DNA of 16,162 nt from positions 1-16,162 of the forward strand of contig JAHDFG010000020.1 of the NCBI GenBank assembly GCA_020628265.1. The letters are read 5' to 3'. Of this stretch, positions 7,583 through 15,502 are shown piece after piece; position 1 is the stretch's first letter, and every line of letters starts with the position of its first letter. The position numbers were made by a program, and so were the translations under genes. The DNA comes from Pseudooctadecabacter sp. (GTDB lineage: Bacteria > Pseudomonadota > Alphaproteobacteria > Rhodobacterales > Rhodobacteraceae). Below the pieces are notes generated by a model. It was not told the DNA's origin and did no database searches. It saw nothing but the letters and a program-made list of their open reading frames with translations.

Positions 7583-8914
7583 TCAGTCCTGCGACCCCAA
7601 GGCGTTCAGACCCTTGAGGATGTCGATGGCATAGGCCAGCTGGTAATCCTCTTCGCGCAGGGCGGCGGCATCTTCCGCGCGCAGGCGGTCTGCCTCGATC
7701 TGCTGGATCTCATCCTCGGTCAGGCTGTCGTTCTCAAGGCTGCCACGCAGGTCGGCCTCGGACCGGATGAAGCCTGTTTCTTCCTCCTCCGCTTCCGCAT
7801 TGGGATCGCGGCGGGGCTGTTCGACGATGATGTCGGGGCTGATGCCCAAGGCCTGAATGGACCGGCCCGACGGCGTGTAATACCGCGCGGTGGTCAGACG
7901 CATGGCACTGTCCCCTCGCAGCGGCATGACCGTCTGTACGGAGCCTTTGCCGAAGGAATTGGTGCCAATGACAATCGCACGGCGATGATCCTGCAGCGCA
8001 CCGGCCACAATCTCGGACGCAGAGGCAGAGCCGCCGTTGATCAGCACGACAATCGGCTTGCCCTCGGCCAGATCGCCCTCACGGGCGTTCCAACGCTGGC
8101 CGTCAGACGGGTTGCGCCCGCGTGTCGAGGTGATCTCGCCCGCATCAAGGAAGGCATCCGACACCGCAATCGCCTGGTTCAGCAAACCACCAGGGTTGTT
8201 GCGCAGGTCGATGACGAAACCGTTCACGTTCTCGATGCCGCCAGCCTCGGCCACTTGCTCGGCCAGCTGCTCCTCAAGGCTCGGGTAGGTCTGGTCGCTG
8301 AATGTCACGACACGCAGTACGACCGTCTCGCCCTCAACACGGCTGCGCACCGCTGTCAGCTTGATCGTATCGCGAATGATCGACACCTCGAACGGGTCGA
8401 CACCTTCGCGCACGACGGTGATGACAATTTCCGACCCGACAGGGCCGCGCATCAACTCAACCGCTTCGTCGAGCGTCAGACCCAACAAGTTCTCACCATC
8501 CACGGCCGTGATGAAATCTCCCGCCTCGATGCCCGCCTCAGCGGCAGGCGTCCCGTCGATGGGGGAGACGACCTTCACAAAGCCTTCTTCCTGCGTGACC
8601 TCGATGCCGAGGCCCCCAAATTCGCCACGGGTCTGCTCGCGCATATCAGCCGCATCTTCGGGCGACAGGTAGCTGGAATGCGGATCAAGCGAGGTCAGCA
8701 TCCCGTCAATCGCAGCCTCGATCAGCGCACTTTCGTCGACCTCTTCGACGTATTGGGCGCGGATTCGTTCGAAAATGTCCCCGAACAGATCAAGCTGCTC
8801 GTATACGCTTGCGTTGTTCGTGGCCTCTTGGGCGATCAGCGGACCTGCGACCTGTGTCGTCGCCACCGCCCCCAGCAAGATGCCGCCCGTCGCGGCCATC
8901 GCAAATTTCTTCAT
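7583..8914 (-). CDS. ctpA: Carboxyl-terminal processing protease, S41 family
   Basis: 443 residues. Exported serine protease of the CtpA/Prc family that cleaves proteins near the C terminus; in several bacteria such proteases control peptidoglycan hydrolases. Residues 1-29 form a signal peptide or membrane anchor (MKKFAMAATGGILLGAVATT, then AQE). A helical region with DGMLTSLDPHSSYLSPED (about 70-87) precedes a PDZ domain (about 98-170). The catalytic dyad is Ser298 in NGGSASASEIVAGALQD and Lys323 in SFGKGSVQT; the 25-residue spacing equals that of E. coli Prc Ser452-Lys477. The C-terminal part (about 368-430) is acidic and Glu-rich. The gene lies 42 bases after envC in the same direction. 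The ribosome-binding site is weak (GATTGAG), so translation may be low or coupled. Confidence 0.94.
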   Translation of the reverse strand: MKKFAMAATGGILLGAVATTQVAGPLIAQEATNNASVYEQLDLFGDIFERIRAQYVEEVDESALIEAAIDGMLTSLDPHSSYLSPEDAADMREQTRGEFGGLGIEVTQEEGFVKVVSPIDGTPAAEAGIEAGDFITAVDGENLLGLTLDEAVELMRGPVGSEIVITVVREGVDPFEVSIIRDTIKLTAVRSRVEGETVVLRVVTFSDQTYPSLEEQLAEQVAEAGGIENVNGFVIDLRNNPGGLLNQAIAVSDAFLDAGEITSTRGRNPSDGQRWNAREGDLAEGKPIVVLINGGSASASEIVAGALQDHRRAIVIGTNSFGKGSVQTVMPLRGDSAMRLTTARYYTPSGRSIQALGISPDIIVEQPRRDPNAEAEEEETGFIRSEADLRGSLENDSLTEDEIQQIEADRLRAEDAAALREEDYQLAYAIDILKGLNALGSQD

Positions 8915-8956
8915 CTACTCAATCCCATCAGCTTAATGTTCTCCGCGCCCTCGCGC

Positions 8957-10060
8957 CTATGGCAGCACGAACCACTCGGCGGGGTTCACGGCACTCTGCC
9001 TGTCTCTGACCTCAAGATAAAGCGTTTCACTGCGCGTTTCGGCGAAACCCTGCGCGCTTTCGGTCAAAATCCCTTGAGCGCCCGTGACCTCGCCGCCCAT
9101 CAGCCCCACAGGCGTGCCGTCCGGTATGATCTGACCGGCCTCTCCGAACACCTCTGCAAGGCCCGCAATGACCCACAGCACCTCTGTCGCAGGTTCAAGA
9201 ACGATCACGTTCCCGTAGTCCAGCAAGGGCCCCGCATAGCGGATCGTGGCGGACACAGGCGTCGTCACAAGCGCGCGGGGCCGTGTGGCAATCAAAACAC
9301 CCGGCCTTGCGATACCTGCTGCATCCGGTTCCTCGAACGCGCGAATCACGCGTCCGTCCACTGGCAAAGGAATGGCACCCTTGATGGTGCTGGCATCCGG
9401 CCCCGATGTCGCGTTCGCCTCCGCCAATCCACTGGCAAAGGCCGCCAGTGTCTCGGACCCTGCCAACAGCAGGGCGGTCTGTACGGGATCATCCGCAAAA
9501 CGGCGCGGCAGATCGGTGCGGTCGGCGATCGCATCGCTGAGGGCTGCCCGTGCCATCTGTGCCCCCGCCAGACCGTCCTCCAGAACCGACAAGGCGTCAG
9601 TCTGAAGGCTTTGCAACACCGCCAGTTCGTCCAGTTGCGTGCGCAGGGCCGTCACCTTGTCCTGCAAGGCGGGTGTGACGTCCGCCAACATCATACCGGA
9701 CCGTGCCGTGCCCGTCGGGCCACTGGGATGGAGCAGCAGGATCGGCGCAGGCGCGCGCCCCATCGTTTGCAACACGCCCAACAGGCGCGCCACCTCTTCC
9801 GACCGCGCCTCCAGATCCGCCTCCAGTGTCCGCTGCCGGATGGCCGCCCGTCGTAGCCCGTCGCGCAAGGCGGCCAGCCCGTCCTCATAGGCCTGAACCG
9901 TCTCTGTCAGGGCCGAAACACGATCCGAACGTGTGGAAGCTGCATCAAGCGCAAGGCGGGCATCGCTTAGCCGGACGGCGGCGCGTTCGGCATCCTCGGC
10001 AGGGGTCTGAGATGCCGCACTCCCTGCCGCCAGAAACGCTATGACCGCCAGCCACCTCAT
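8957..10060 (-). CDS. envC: EnvC-like murein hydrolase activator (degenerate M23/LytM)
   Basis: 367 residues. Signal peptide about 1-17 (MRWLAVIAFLAAGSAAS). Residues about 20-100 and 130-180 are Ala, Arg, Glu and Leu rich and predicted to form coiled coils. A LytM/M23-like domain covers about 228-366 (PLPVDGRVIRAF, DYGNVIVLEP, GTPVGLMG, LYLEVR). Zinc ligands of active M23 peptidases are missing: the usual HxH around the position of 296-300 reads VLWVIAG, and no histidine precedes the GVLIATRP strand. This pattern is known for EnvC and its relatives, which activate N-acetylmuramoyl-L-alanine amidases during septum splitting without being enzymes. The gene starts inside the gpmI stop (ATGA), so it is translationally coupled. 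No amidase gene is in the window. Identity as an EnvC-family protein is firm; the exact partner is unknown. Confidence 0.9.
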   Translation of the reverse strand: MRWLAVIAFLAAGSAASQTPAEDAERAAVRLSDARLALDAASTRSDRVSALTETVQAYEDGLAALRDGLRRAAIRQRTLEADLEARSEEVARLLGVLQTMGRAPAPILLLHPSGPTGTARSGMMLADVTPALQDKVTALRTQLDELAVLQSLQTDALSVLEDGLAGAQMARAALSDAIADRTDLPRRFADDPVQTALLLAGSETLAAFASGLAEANATSGPDASTIKGAIPLPVDGRVIRAFEEPDAAGIARPGVLIATRPRALVTTPVSATIRYAGPLLDYGNVIVLEPATEVLWVIAGLAEVFGEAGQIIPDGTPVGLMGGEVTGAQGILTESAQGFAETRSETLYLEVRDRQSAVNPAEWFVLP

Positions 10061-11571
10061 GCGATAAGGCTGACCCCCGTCATCTCGTCGGGTTTGGCGA
10101 TGTTCATCAGGTCCAGAAGCGTCGGCGCAAGGTCCGCAAGCCGCCCGTTCTGCAGTTTGGCGCCATCCGGACCACCGACCAGTGCCACCGGCACCGGATT
10201 GATCGTATGCGCCGTGTGCGGGCCGCCCGTCTCCGGATCAATCATGGTCTCGCAGTTGCCGTGGTCTGCCGTGACGATCATCGTGCCGCCGGCTGCCTCC
10301 AAAGCCTCCAACACACGGCCAAGACCTGCGTCCACGGCCTCACATGCGGCAATCGCGGCGTCCAGATCGCCGGTGTGCCCGACCATATCGGGGTTCGCGT
10401 AGTTGCAGACGATCAGGTCATAGCCGCCTTTGATGGCCCCGACGAAGGCATCGGTCACTTCCGCCGCAGACATCTCGGGCTGCAAATCATAGGTCGCGAC
10501 CTTGGGCGAGGGCGCCATGTAGCGGTCCTCGCCGTTCTCAGGCGCTTCGACACCGCCGTTCAGAAAGAACGTCACATGAGGGTACTTCTCGGTCTCGGCC
10601 ACACGGAACTGCCGCAGCCCCTGTTTGGCGACCCAAGCGCCCAGCGTGTTGTGGATGTCCTGCTTGGGATAGCAGGTCGTCATGTATTCATTATGAGCTG
10701 TCGAATAATCGACCATCCCGAGCAGCGCCAAATCCGGCCGCTTGCTGTCCTCAAACCCGTCAAAATCAGGCGCACCCATCGCCGCCAAAATCTCCCGAGC
10801 CCGATCCGCGCGGAAGTTCAGACAGAACACACCGTCGCCATCCGCCATGCCGCCATAGCCGTCCAGCACAGTGGCAGGCACAAACTCGTCTGTGACCTCC
10901 TCAGCATAAGCCGCTTCGATCACGGACACCGCATCGTTCCCTGTTGGCCCGTCCCCATGCACCATGGCGCGATAGGCGGTCTCGACCCGTTCCCAGCGGT
11001 TGTCGCGGTCCATGGCGTAGTAGCGTCCCGTGACGGTCCCAAGCCGAACACCCTCGGGCAGCTTGCCCATCAAACCGGCTACAAACTCAGCCCCCGACTT
11101 CGGCGCTACATCCCGCCCATCCGTAATCGCGTGAAAAACAACCGGAACACCGCGCCCTGCGACGGCCTTCAACGCCGCCTCGATGTGCACCACATGCCCG
11201 TGCACGCCGCCATCACTGACCAGCCCCATGATATGCGCCGTGCCGCCACGGGCGGCCAGCCCGTCGCACCACGCGACCAAAGCGTCATTCTCAAAAAACG
11301 ACCCGTCCTCAATGGCCAGATCAATCGCGCCAAGGTCCATCGCCACAACGCGGCCTGCACCAATGTTCGTGTGGCCCACCTCTGAATTGCCCATCTGCCC
11401 CTTGGGCAGGCCGACATCCGGCCCGTGCGTGATCAGCTCTGCCACGGGCCCCTGCATGATCCGGTCAAAGTTCGGCACTTTCGCCAACACAGGCGCATTG
11501 CCGGTGGCTCCGGCGCGCTTGCCCCACCCATCCAGAATACAAAGAACAACAGGTTTGGGTGCGGTCATCAT
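10057..11571 (-). CDS. gpmI: 2,3-bisphosphoglycerate-independent phosphoglycerate mutase
   Basis: 504 residues, close to the usual length of about 510. Cytoplasmic, manganese-dependent enzyme that interconverts 3- and 2-phosphoglycerate in glycolysis and gluconeogenesis, of the alkaline phosphatase superfamily. Nucleophile Ser63 lies in GQMGNSEVGHTNIG. Metal ligands are Asp14 (CILDGWG), Asp395 and His399 (NYANPDMVGHTG), Asp436 and His437 (TADHGN) and His455 (HTAHT). Substrate residues include His124 and the DGRD segment at 151-154. GGAG lies 5 bases before ATG 11571 and 8 before the adjacent second ATG at 11568; either may be used. The stop overlaps the envC start by 4 bases. A 91-base gap separates it from rlmH. 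Confidence 0.96.
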   Translation of the reverse strand: MMTAPKPVVLCILDGWGKRAGATGNAPVLAKVPNFDRIMQGPVAELITHGPDVGLPKGQMGNSEVGHTNIGAGRVVAMDLGAIDLAIEDGSFFENDALVAWCDGLAARGGTAHIMGLVSDGGVHGHVVHIEAALKAVAGRGVPVVFHAITDGRDVAPKSGAEFVAGLMGKLPEGVRLGTVTGRYYAMDRDNRWERVETAYRAMVHGDGPTGNDAVSVIEAAYAEEVTDEFVPATVLDGYGGMADGDGVFCLNFRADRAREILAAMGAPDFDGFEDSKRPDLALLGMVDYSTAHNEYMTTCYPKQDIHNTLGAWVAKQGLRQFRVAETEKYPHVTFFLNGGVEAPENGEDRYMAPSPKVATYDLQPEMSAAEVTDAFVGAIKGGYDLIVCNYANPDMVGHTGDLDAAIAACEAVDAGLGRVLEALEAAGGTMIVTADHGNCETMIDPETGGPHTAHTINPVPVALVGGPDGAKLQNGRLADLAPTLLDLMNIAKPDEMTGVSLIA

Positions 11572-11662
11572 CTCATCTCCAAAAACTATACGCGCCTCTT
11601 AGCGCAGCGTTGCAGTGGCGTGAACCGCTCCTGCCTTCATCTTGGCAAAAACAACTCAACCC

Positions 11663-12130
11663 CTACACCCGATGATAGGGCGATCCCGCTAGAATAGACG
11701 CCGCACGGTACAGCTGCTCGGCCAACATCACCCGCACCAGCATGTGCGGCCAGACCATCTTGCCGAACGACAGACTGGCATCCGCCTTAGCCCGCAGGCT
11801 GGGATCAATGCCATCCGCACCGCCAATGATAAACGCCAGATCAGACCGTCCATCATCCCGCCAACGCGCCACGTCCGCCGCAAACTCGGGCGAGCTGCGC
11901 AACTTGCCGCGTTCATCCAAAGCGATGACAGCCGCCCCGGCTGGAAGAGCGCGCTCCAACAGCCCCGCCTCAGCCGCCATACCTGCGCCTTTGGCGTCCA
12001 CCTCGCGCACATCAACAGGGCCAAGCCCAAGCGCGCGGCCCGTCCGGTCAAACCGTGTCAGGTAATCATCAATCAAATCACGTTCAGGGCCAGCTCGGAG
12101 GCGGCCCACAACGCAAAGGGTAACCCTCAT
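11663..12130 (-). CDS. rlmH: 23S rRNA (pseudouridine-1915-N3)-methyltransferase
   Basis: 155 residues, typical of RlmH. It is a SPOUT-class methyltransferase that uses S-adenosylmethionine to methylate pseudouridine 1915 in helix 69 of 23S rRNA, on assembled 70S ribosomes. Motifs seen are LDERGK (71-76), the knot glycine loop FIIGGADGID (100-109), WPHMLVRVMLAEQLYRA (127-143) and the terminal SPYHRV. The start lies within the rsfS stop (ATGA at 12127-12130), so translation is coupled. Having rsfS directly upstream is the common arrangement in many bacteria and supports both calls. Confidence 0.96.
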   Translation of the reverse strand: MRVTLCVVGRLRAGPERDLIDDYLTRFDRTGRALGLGPVDVREVDAKGAGMAAEAGLLERALPAGAAVIALDERGKLRSSPEFAADVARWRDDGRSDLAFIIGGADGIDPSLRAKADASLSFGKMVWPHMLVRVMLAEQLYRAASILAGSPYHRV

Positions 12131-12489
12131 CGATCTGCTTTCGCAGCCTCTTCGGGATCAAGCCACATCTTTTCCAGCTGATAGAACTCGCGCACTTCAG
12201 GGCGGAAGATATGGACCACAACGTCGCCCGTATCGATCAACACCCAATCGCCCGTGGACTTGCCCTCAACCTTGCTCAGAATGCCGAAGGTTTGCTTCAG
12301 ACGGTCCGTCAGCTTTTCAGCCATGGACGACACCTGCCGCGAGGACCGGCCGGATGCGATCACCATGTAATCGCCCATCTCAGACTTGCCGCGCAGATCA
12401 ATTTGCACGACCTCTTCGGCTTTATCATCATCAAGGGATTTCAGAACGGCGGCCAGCGTATCCGCCGGATTGGCAGAGCGCGTCGTCAT
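12127..12489 (-). CDS. rsfS: Ribosomal silencing factor RsfS
   Basis: RsfS binds ribosomal protein uL14 on the large subunit and blocks subunit joining, lowering translation in starvation. The conserved domain covers the whole 120-residue form: LDDDKAEEVVQIDLRGKS, GDYMVIASGRSSRQVSSMAEKL, then GDWVLIDTGDVVVHIFRPEVREFYQLEKMW. The start is uncertain. ATG 12489 gives 120 residues, close to usual. The same frame stays open upstream to a TTG at 12567 (146 residues) and passes a CTG at 12537 that has AGGAGG 8 bases before it (136 residues). ATG 12489 has little ribosome-binding sequence of its own but overlaps the stop of a short upstream frame as ATGA, so coupling is possible. The stop overlaps the rlmH start. 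Confidence 0.92.
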   Translation of the reverse strand: MTTRSANPADTLAAVLKSLDDDKAEEVVQIDLRGKSEMGDYMVIASGRSSRQVSSMAEKLTDRLKQTFGILSKVEGKSTGDWVLIDTGDVVVHIFRPEVREFYQLEKMWLDPEEAAKADR

Positions 12490-12542
12490 CTCGGCGCCCG
12501 TTTCGGCAGATGTGTCTGCCTGAGTGGAAAAAGACAGTGCAT
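12486..12542 (-). CDS. Possible leader peptide upstream of rsfS
   Basis: An 18-codon frame, MHCLFPLRQTHLPKRAPR, starts at ATG 12542 and stops with TGA 12488-12486, overlapping the chosen rsfS ATG as ATGA. AGGAGG (12546-12551) is the best ribosome-binding site in the area, but its spacing to this ATG is only 3 bases. The frame lies inside the N-terminal extension of longer rsfS forms, so only one of the two readings of this DNA is likely. No family is recognised, and it may be chance. Confidence 0.3.
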   Translation of the reverse strand: MHCLFPLRQTHLPKRAPR

Positions 12543-12590
12543 TGTCCTCCTGAATATGCGTCGCCAAAACCCCGGCGCTGGGCCTACCTC

Positions 12591-12619
12591 AAGGTAACAA
12601 GGCGATTGCCCCTTTTCAA
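12591..12619 (-). promoter_or_regulatory. Candidate sigma-70 promoter of rsfS operon
   Basis: Read on the minus strand: TTGAAA (12619-12614), a 17-base spacer, then TACCTT (12596-12591). The predicted transcript starts near 12584, leaving about 40 bases to the leader ATG. It is the best promoter match I found by eye in the window. The -10 box lies within the small inverted repeat TACCT-CA-AGGTA (12585-12596), a possible operator. Confidence 0.5.
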
Positions 12620-12670
12620 CACTCGCGACGCAAGGTCTGGCCGATCGGCAACACCTGCCACGTGATGAAT

Positions 12671-12686
12671 GCACATTCGAATGTGC
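12671..12686. repeat. Perfect 16-base palindrome after mscS-type gene
   Basis: GCACATTCGAATGTGC is its own reverse complement. It begins 6 bases beyond the channel gene stop codon, on the minus strand, and lies upstream of the rsfS promoter candidate. As RNA it gives a 6-base-pair stem with a UCGA loop. No T-run follows, so a terminator is doubtful; a protein-binding site is possible. Confidence 0.5.
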
Positions 12687-12691
12687 GGCGC

Positions 12692-14086
12692 CTAGTCGAT
12701 CGCCTTGGTCCCCAATTCCGACCCCTCCAGCACTTTCACCTCGCGCTGTGGGAACGGGATACTGATGCCGTTCTCGTGGAAGGCATCCCAAAGGGCCAGA
12801 TAAACGTTGCCGCGAATGTTGGTCAGCCCGCCGGTCGGGTCCTTGATCCAGAACCGCAAGATGTAGTCCACACTGCTGTCGCCAAACCCCACGATGTGAC
12901 AAACCGGCGGGCGGATATCGAGGACACGGTCAACGCTTTTGGCAGCATCAATCGCCAGTTTGCGGACGGCGTGCGGGTCGTCGCCATAGGCTGTGCCGAA
13001 ATAGATATCCAGCCGGACGAAATCGTTTGAATGGGACCAGTTGACCACCTGAGTGGTGATCAGATCTTCGTTCGGGATCAGGTATTCGCGCCCATCCCGT
13101 GTGGTGATGCTGACGTAGCGCGCACCAAGACTGTTGATCCAGCCAAAGGTTTCCCCAACGCTGATCACGTCCCCAGGTTTGATCGACTTATCCAGCAGAA
13201 TGATGATGCCGGACACAAGGTTCGACACGACCTTTTGGAGACCGAAACCAAGGCCCACACCAATGGCACCGGACAGCACCGCAAGCCCCGTCAGGTCAAA
13301 CCCGACGGCCCGAAGGCCAATGAAAAAGGCAGCACCATAAAGCAGTACCTGCAGGAATTTGACCACAAGGACCCGCATCGAGGGGCTGATGTCTTCGTTC
13401 CGCTGAATGCGCGCAGATGTCGTTTGCGACAGGAACCTTGCGACAAAGAAGAAGAGGCCCAAGATGAACACGGCCTGCAGGATCAGCCAGACGGAGATGC
13501 GCGTCTCGCCCAACTCGATTGCGATGGAATCAAGCAGGGTTTCCGCCTCGTCCGTGATGCCGACAACGCTCAGCGTGACGTAGATCCACGCGCCGTAGCG
13601 GACGACCTGCCGCAGGAAGGGGTTGCCGATCAGGCGCGTCGCAAAGGCCACGAACAGCCATGCCGTCGCCAGCGTCGCGATCACGCCCAGCAGATAGGAC
13701 CGCGACGGCCACGTGATTTCACGCATGACAAAGACCGTCGCCCAGATGAGAGCCACAAAGATGATCCCGCCGAGCCGTTTGTGCACCACCAACGCCAGTC
13801 GGAGCCGCCATTTTGCCCAGCCCTCACGGGTCCGGAGCCATTCATGCAAGCGCGGGGCCAGCCCCCTGCGCAACAGGTGGGCGGCGACAAACAGGCCAAG
13901 GGCAATCAGCACCTGATAGGCGTTCCACGGCCGGAACAGCGACTCCGCGAAGGTCAGGCCCTGCGTGAACAGGGATTGGCCGACTTCTGTAATCTCGTTC
14001 AGCGCGGTTTCCGGCAAGGGTTGGCCGTCGGGCCCCAAGGCGGGTTCTGGTTGTTCTGCTTCCGTGGAACTGCTGTGCTCTGCCAT
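12692..14086 (-). CDS. Mechanosensitive channel, MscS family
   Basis: 464 residues. Inner-membrane channel that opens on membrane tension to release solutes in hypo-osmotic shock. The N terminus is hydrophilic (1-50). Hydrophobic spans appear at about 57-75, 98-121, 130-152, 163-178, 196-219 and 239-262, and the pore-lining helix at about 266-298 (VLSGAIGVGLGFGLQKVVSN is the core). The MscS beta domain follows (KPGDVISVGETFGWINSLG, then TTRDGREYLIPNEDLITTQVVNWS) and a C-terminal alpha-beta domain ends with NGISIPFPQREVKV. More spans than E. coli MscS (3) places it among the larger MscS-like proteins. AAGGA lies 7 bases before the ATG. It follows the DUF3179 gene by 48 bases on the same strand, so the two may be co-transcribed. 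Confidence 0.94.
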   Translation of the reverse strand: MAEHSSSTEAEQPEPALGPDGQPLPETALNEITEVGQSLFTQGLTFAESLFRPWNAYQVLIALGLFVAAHLLRRGLAPRLHEWLRTREGWAKWRLRLALVVHKRLGGIIFVALIWATVFVMREITWPSRSYLLGVIATLATAWLFVAFATRLIGNPFLRQVVRYGAWIYVTLSVVGITDEAETLLDSIAIELGETRISVWLILQAVFILGLFFFVARFLSQTTSARIQRNEDISPSMRVLVVKFLQVLLYGAAFFIGLRAVGFDLTGLAVLSGAIGVGLGFGLQKVVSNLVSGIIILLDKSIKPGDVISVGETFGWINSLGARYVSITTRDGREYLIPNEDLITTQVVNWSHSNDFVRLDIYFGTAYGDDPHAVRKLAIDAAKSVDRVLDIRPPVCHIVGFGDSSVDYILRFWIKDPTGGLTNIRGNVYLALWDAFHENGISIPFPQREVKVLEGSELGTKAID

Positions 14087-14134
14087 GAGGGAATCCTTGC
14101 ACGGACCCGCGGCCCCTTCAAGCGAATGCGCAGC

Positions 14135-15502
14135 CTAGCCGTCCGGAGACCAAAGCGCGGTGTCGGGATGGAACTGTGACCACGCAAACCAGAAGGCCTG
14201 ATGGCTGCCGATATCCGCGCCATCGGCCCCCACAGCGCGGATGCCGCCCGCATCCAGCTCCAGCCGCACGTCTTCATAAGCAATGGTTGCCCCGCTGCGC
14301 AGGGCCAGAAGCGCCGTGGCGCGGGGGAAGGCCACGGGCTCCCCCTCTGCCGTAATCGCCCCGATCACGTCCTCTTGCACCGGCAGGCGCGGATCGACGT
14401 CGCCCACAGGAAAGATCGGCCCGTTGGCGTCACGCCCGTTGCGGAAGTCGAAATCGCGGCCAAGTGCTAACTCTTCGATCAAAACGGTCGTCTGCGGATA
14501 CTGCGCCTTCCACGTACCCCAATCGGTCGTGATGACTGTCGCCTGTTCCAACTGGACGCCAGCCTCGGCCAATGGCCCCGTGACGGCGTGGCCAAGAAAC
14601 GTATCGAAAATGGAGAACGTATTTACGTCATACATCACCTTGTTGGACCGGATCAGCAGACCGGATGTCCGCAATACCGGCCGTTCGTCCGCGCCCTCAA
14701 CATCATCGGTGAAATAGGCCTGCGCTGCACCACACAGCGTGCAATACGGGATGCCCAGATCGCGCCCGCCCAGCGTGTCGTTCACCATCTCGCGCACTTC
14801 CATAATCTGGCGCGGATAGGCGCGGGCCTCTCCGTTGATGACGATGCCAAAGACGATATCGTCGTCCTCAAGCCAAGCACCCTCAGCCTCCACGACCTCG
14901 GGGTTGTCGACCGCCGGAATGCAATTGCACAGCGCGTCCGTCTCGTCATAGGGGCGGTCATCAATCAGCACGCCACCCCAGCTGACCATCCGCCAGTCGA
15001 TCTCGCCTTCGACAAAAATTCGGTCCCAGCCCGGCACAAAATGAGTGAAGATCGCCCGCTTGTGGTCGAGGTAGCCAGGGTAGGCGGGAATATCCCAAGC
15101 AATCAAATGATCGGTGATCGCATGCCACCGCTGCGGGCCGTCAAACTCGATCCCCAGCAACTCGGCTCCTGTCTGCGCCAAGGCATCGTCAAACGTCCGC
15201 TGCCACGTGAACCGCATCATGTCCGCCACGATCCACGCCAATCGCGGATCGCCTGACAACCGCACCTGTTCCAGCGCCAGCGACTGCTGGTTCCCCCATT
15301 CGCCCCGCGCCAGACTATCCACAAAAACGACCTGCAACGCCTCTTCAATTTCAGCACCAACGGCCCCTTCAGACACGCTTGGGGGTTGCCCGAACTCCTG
15401 CGCCACATAGTCGGGAATGGGCGAGGCCTCTTGCGCAGCGGCGGGCAGGGCCGTCGACAGGGCCAAGGCAGCAATCAGGGTCAGGGCAGGGCGGATGGAC
15501 AT
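14135..15502 (-). CDS. DUF3179 domain-containing exported protein
   Basis: 455 residues from ATG 15502, chosen because AAAGGA sits about 6 bases upstream and a signal peptide begins there (MSIRPALTLIAALALSTALP, cleavage after AAA near residue 23). A longer frame to 15604 adds 34 charged residues ahead of the signal peptide and was rejected. The DUF3179 core spans about 210-445, with VINGEARAYPRQIMEVREMVND, then the Cys-x-x-Cys of IPYCTLCGAAQAYF (Cys254 and Cys257), then LLIRSNKVMYD and TFSIFDTFLGHAVTGP. Two other cysteines occur at 192 and 194 (LCNCIP). The CxxC could bind metal or be redox active in the periplasm, but the biochemical role of this family is unknown to me. The region 50-170 is a family-associated N-terminal extension without known motifs. 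Confidence 0.9.
   Translation of the reverse strand: MSIRPALTLIAALALSTALPAAAQEASPIPDYVAQEFGQPPSVSEGAVGAEIEEALQVVFVDSLARGEWGNQQSLALEQVRLSGDPRLAWIVADMMRFTWQRTFDDALAQTGAELLGIEFDGPQRWHAITDHLIAWDIPAYPGYLDHKRAIFTHFVPGWDRIFVEGEIDWRMVSWGGVLIDDRPYDETDALCNCIPAVDNPEVVEAEGAWLEDDDIVFGIVINGEARAYPRQIMEVREMVNDTLGGRDLGIPYCTLCGAAQAYFTDDVEGADERPVLRTSGLLIRSNKVMYDVNTFSIFDTFLGHAVTGPLAEAGVQLEQATVITTDWGTWKAQYPQTTVLIEELALGRDFDFRNGRDANGPIFPVGDVDPRLPVQEDVIGAITAEGEPVAFPRATALLALRSGATIAYEDVRLELDAGGIRAVGADGADIGSHQAFWFAWSQFHPDTALWSPDG

Noticed and set aside
7985..9856. Long + strand open frame of 623 codons
   Set aside because: It runs antisense to ctpA and envC, both with clear motifs, and its His, Arg and Gln rich composition is typical of a shadow frame in GC-rich DNA.
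10207..11385. Long + strand open frame of 392 codons
   Set aside because: It is antisense to gpmI, whose catalytic and metal residues are all present; the shadow has no recognisable domain.
11585..11590. TATAGT on the minus strand just before gpmI as a -10 box
   Set aside because: No -35 box at 16-18 bases was found, and the transcript would start on or inside the ribosome-binding site.
13031..14179. Long + strand open frame of 382 codons
   Set aside because: It is antisense to the MscS-type channel and is rich in Asp, Gln, Pro and Arg with no domain.
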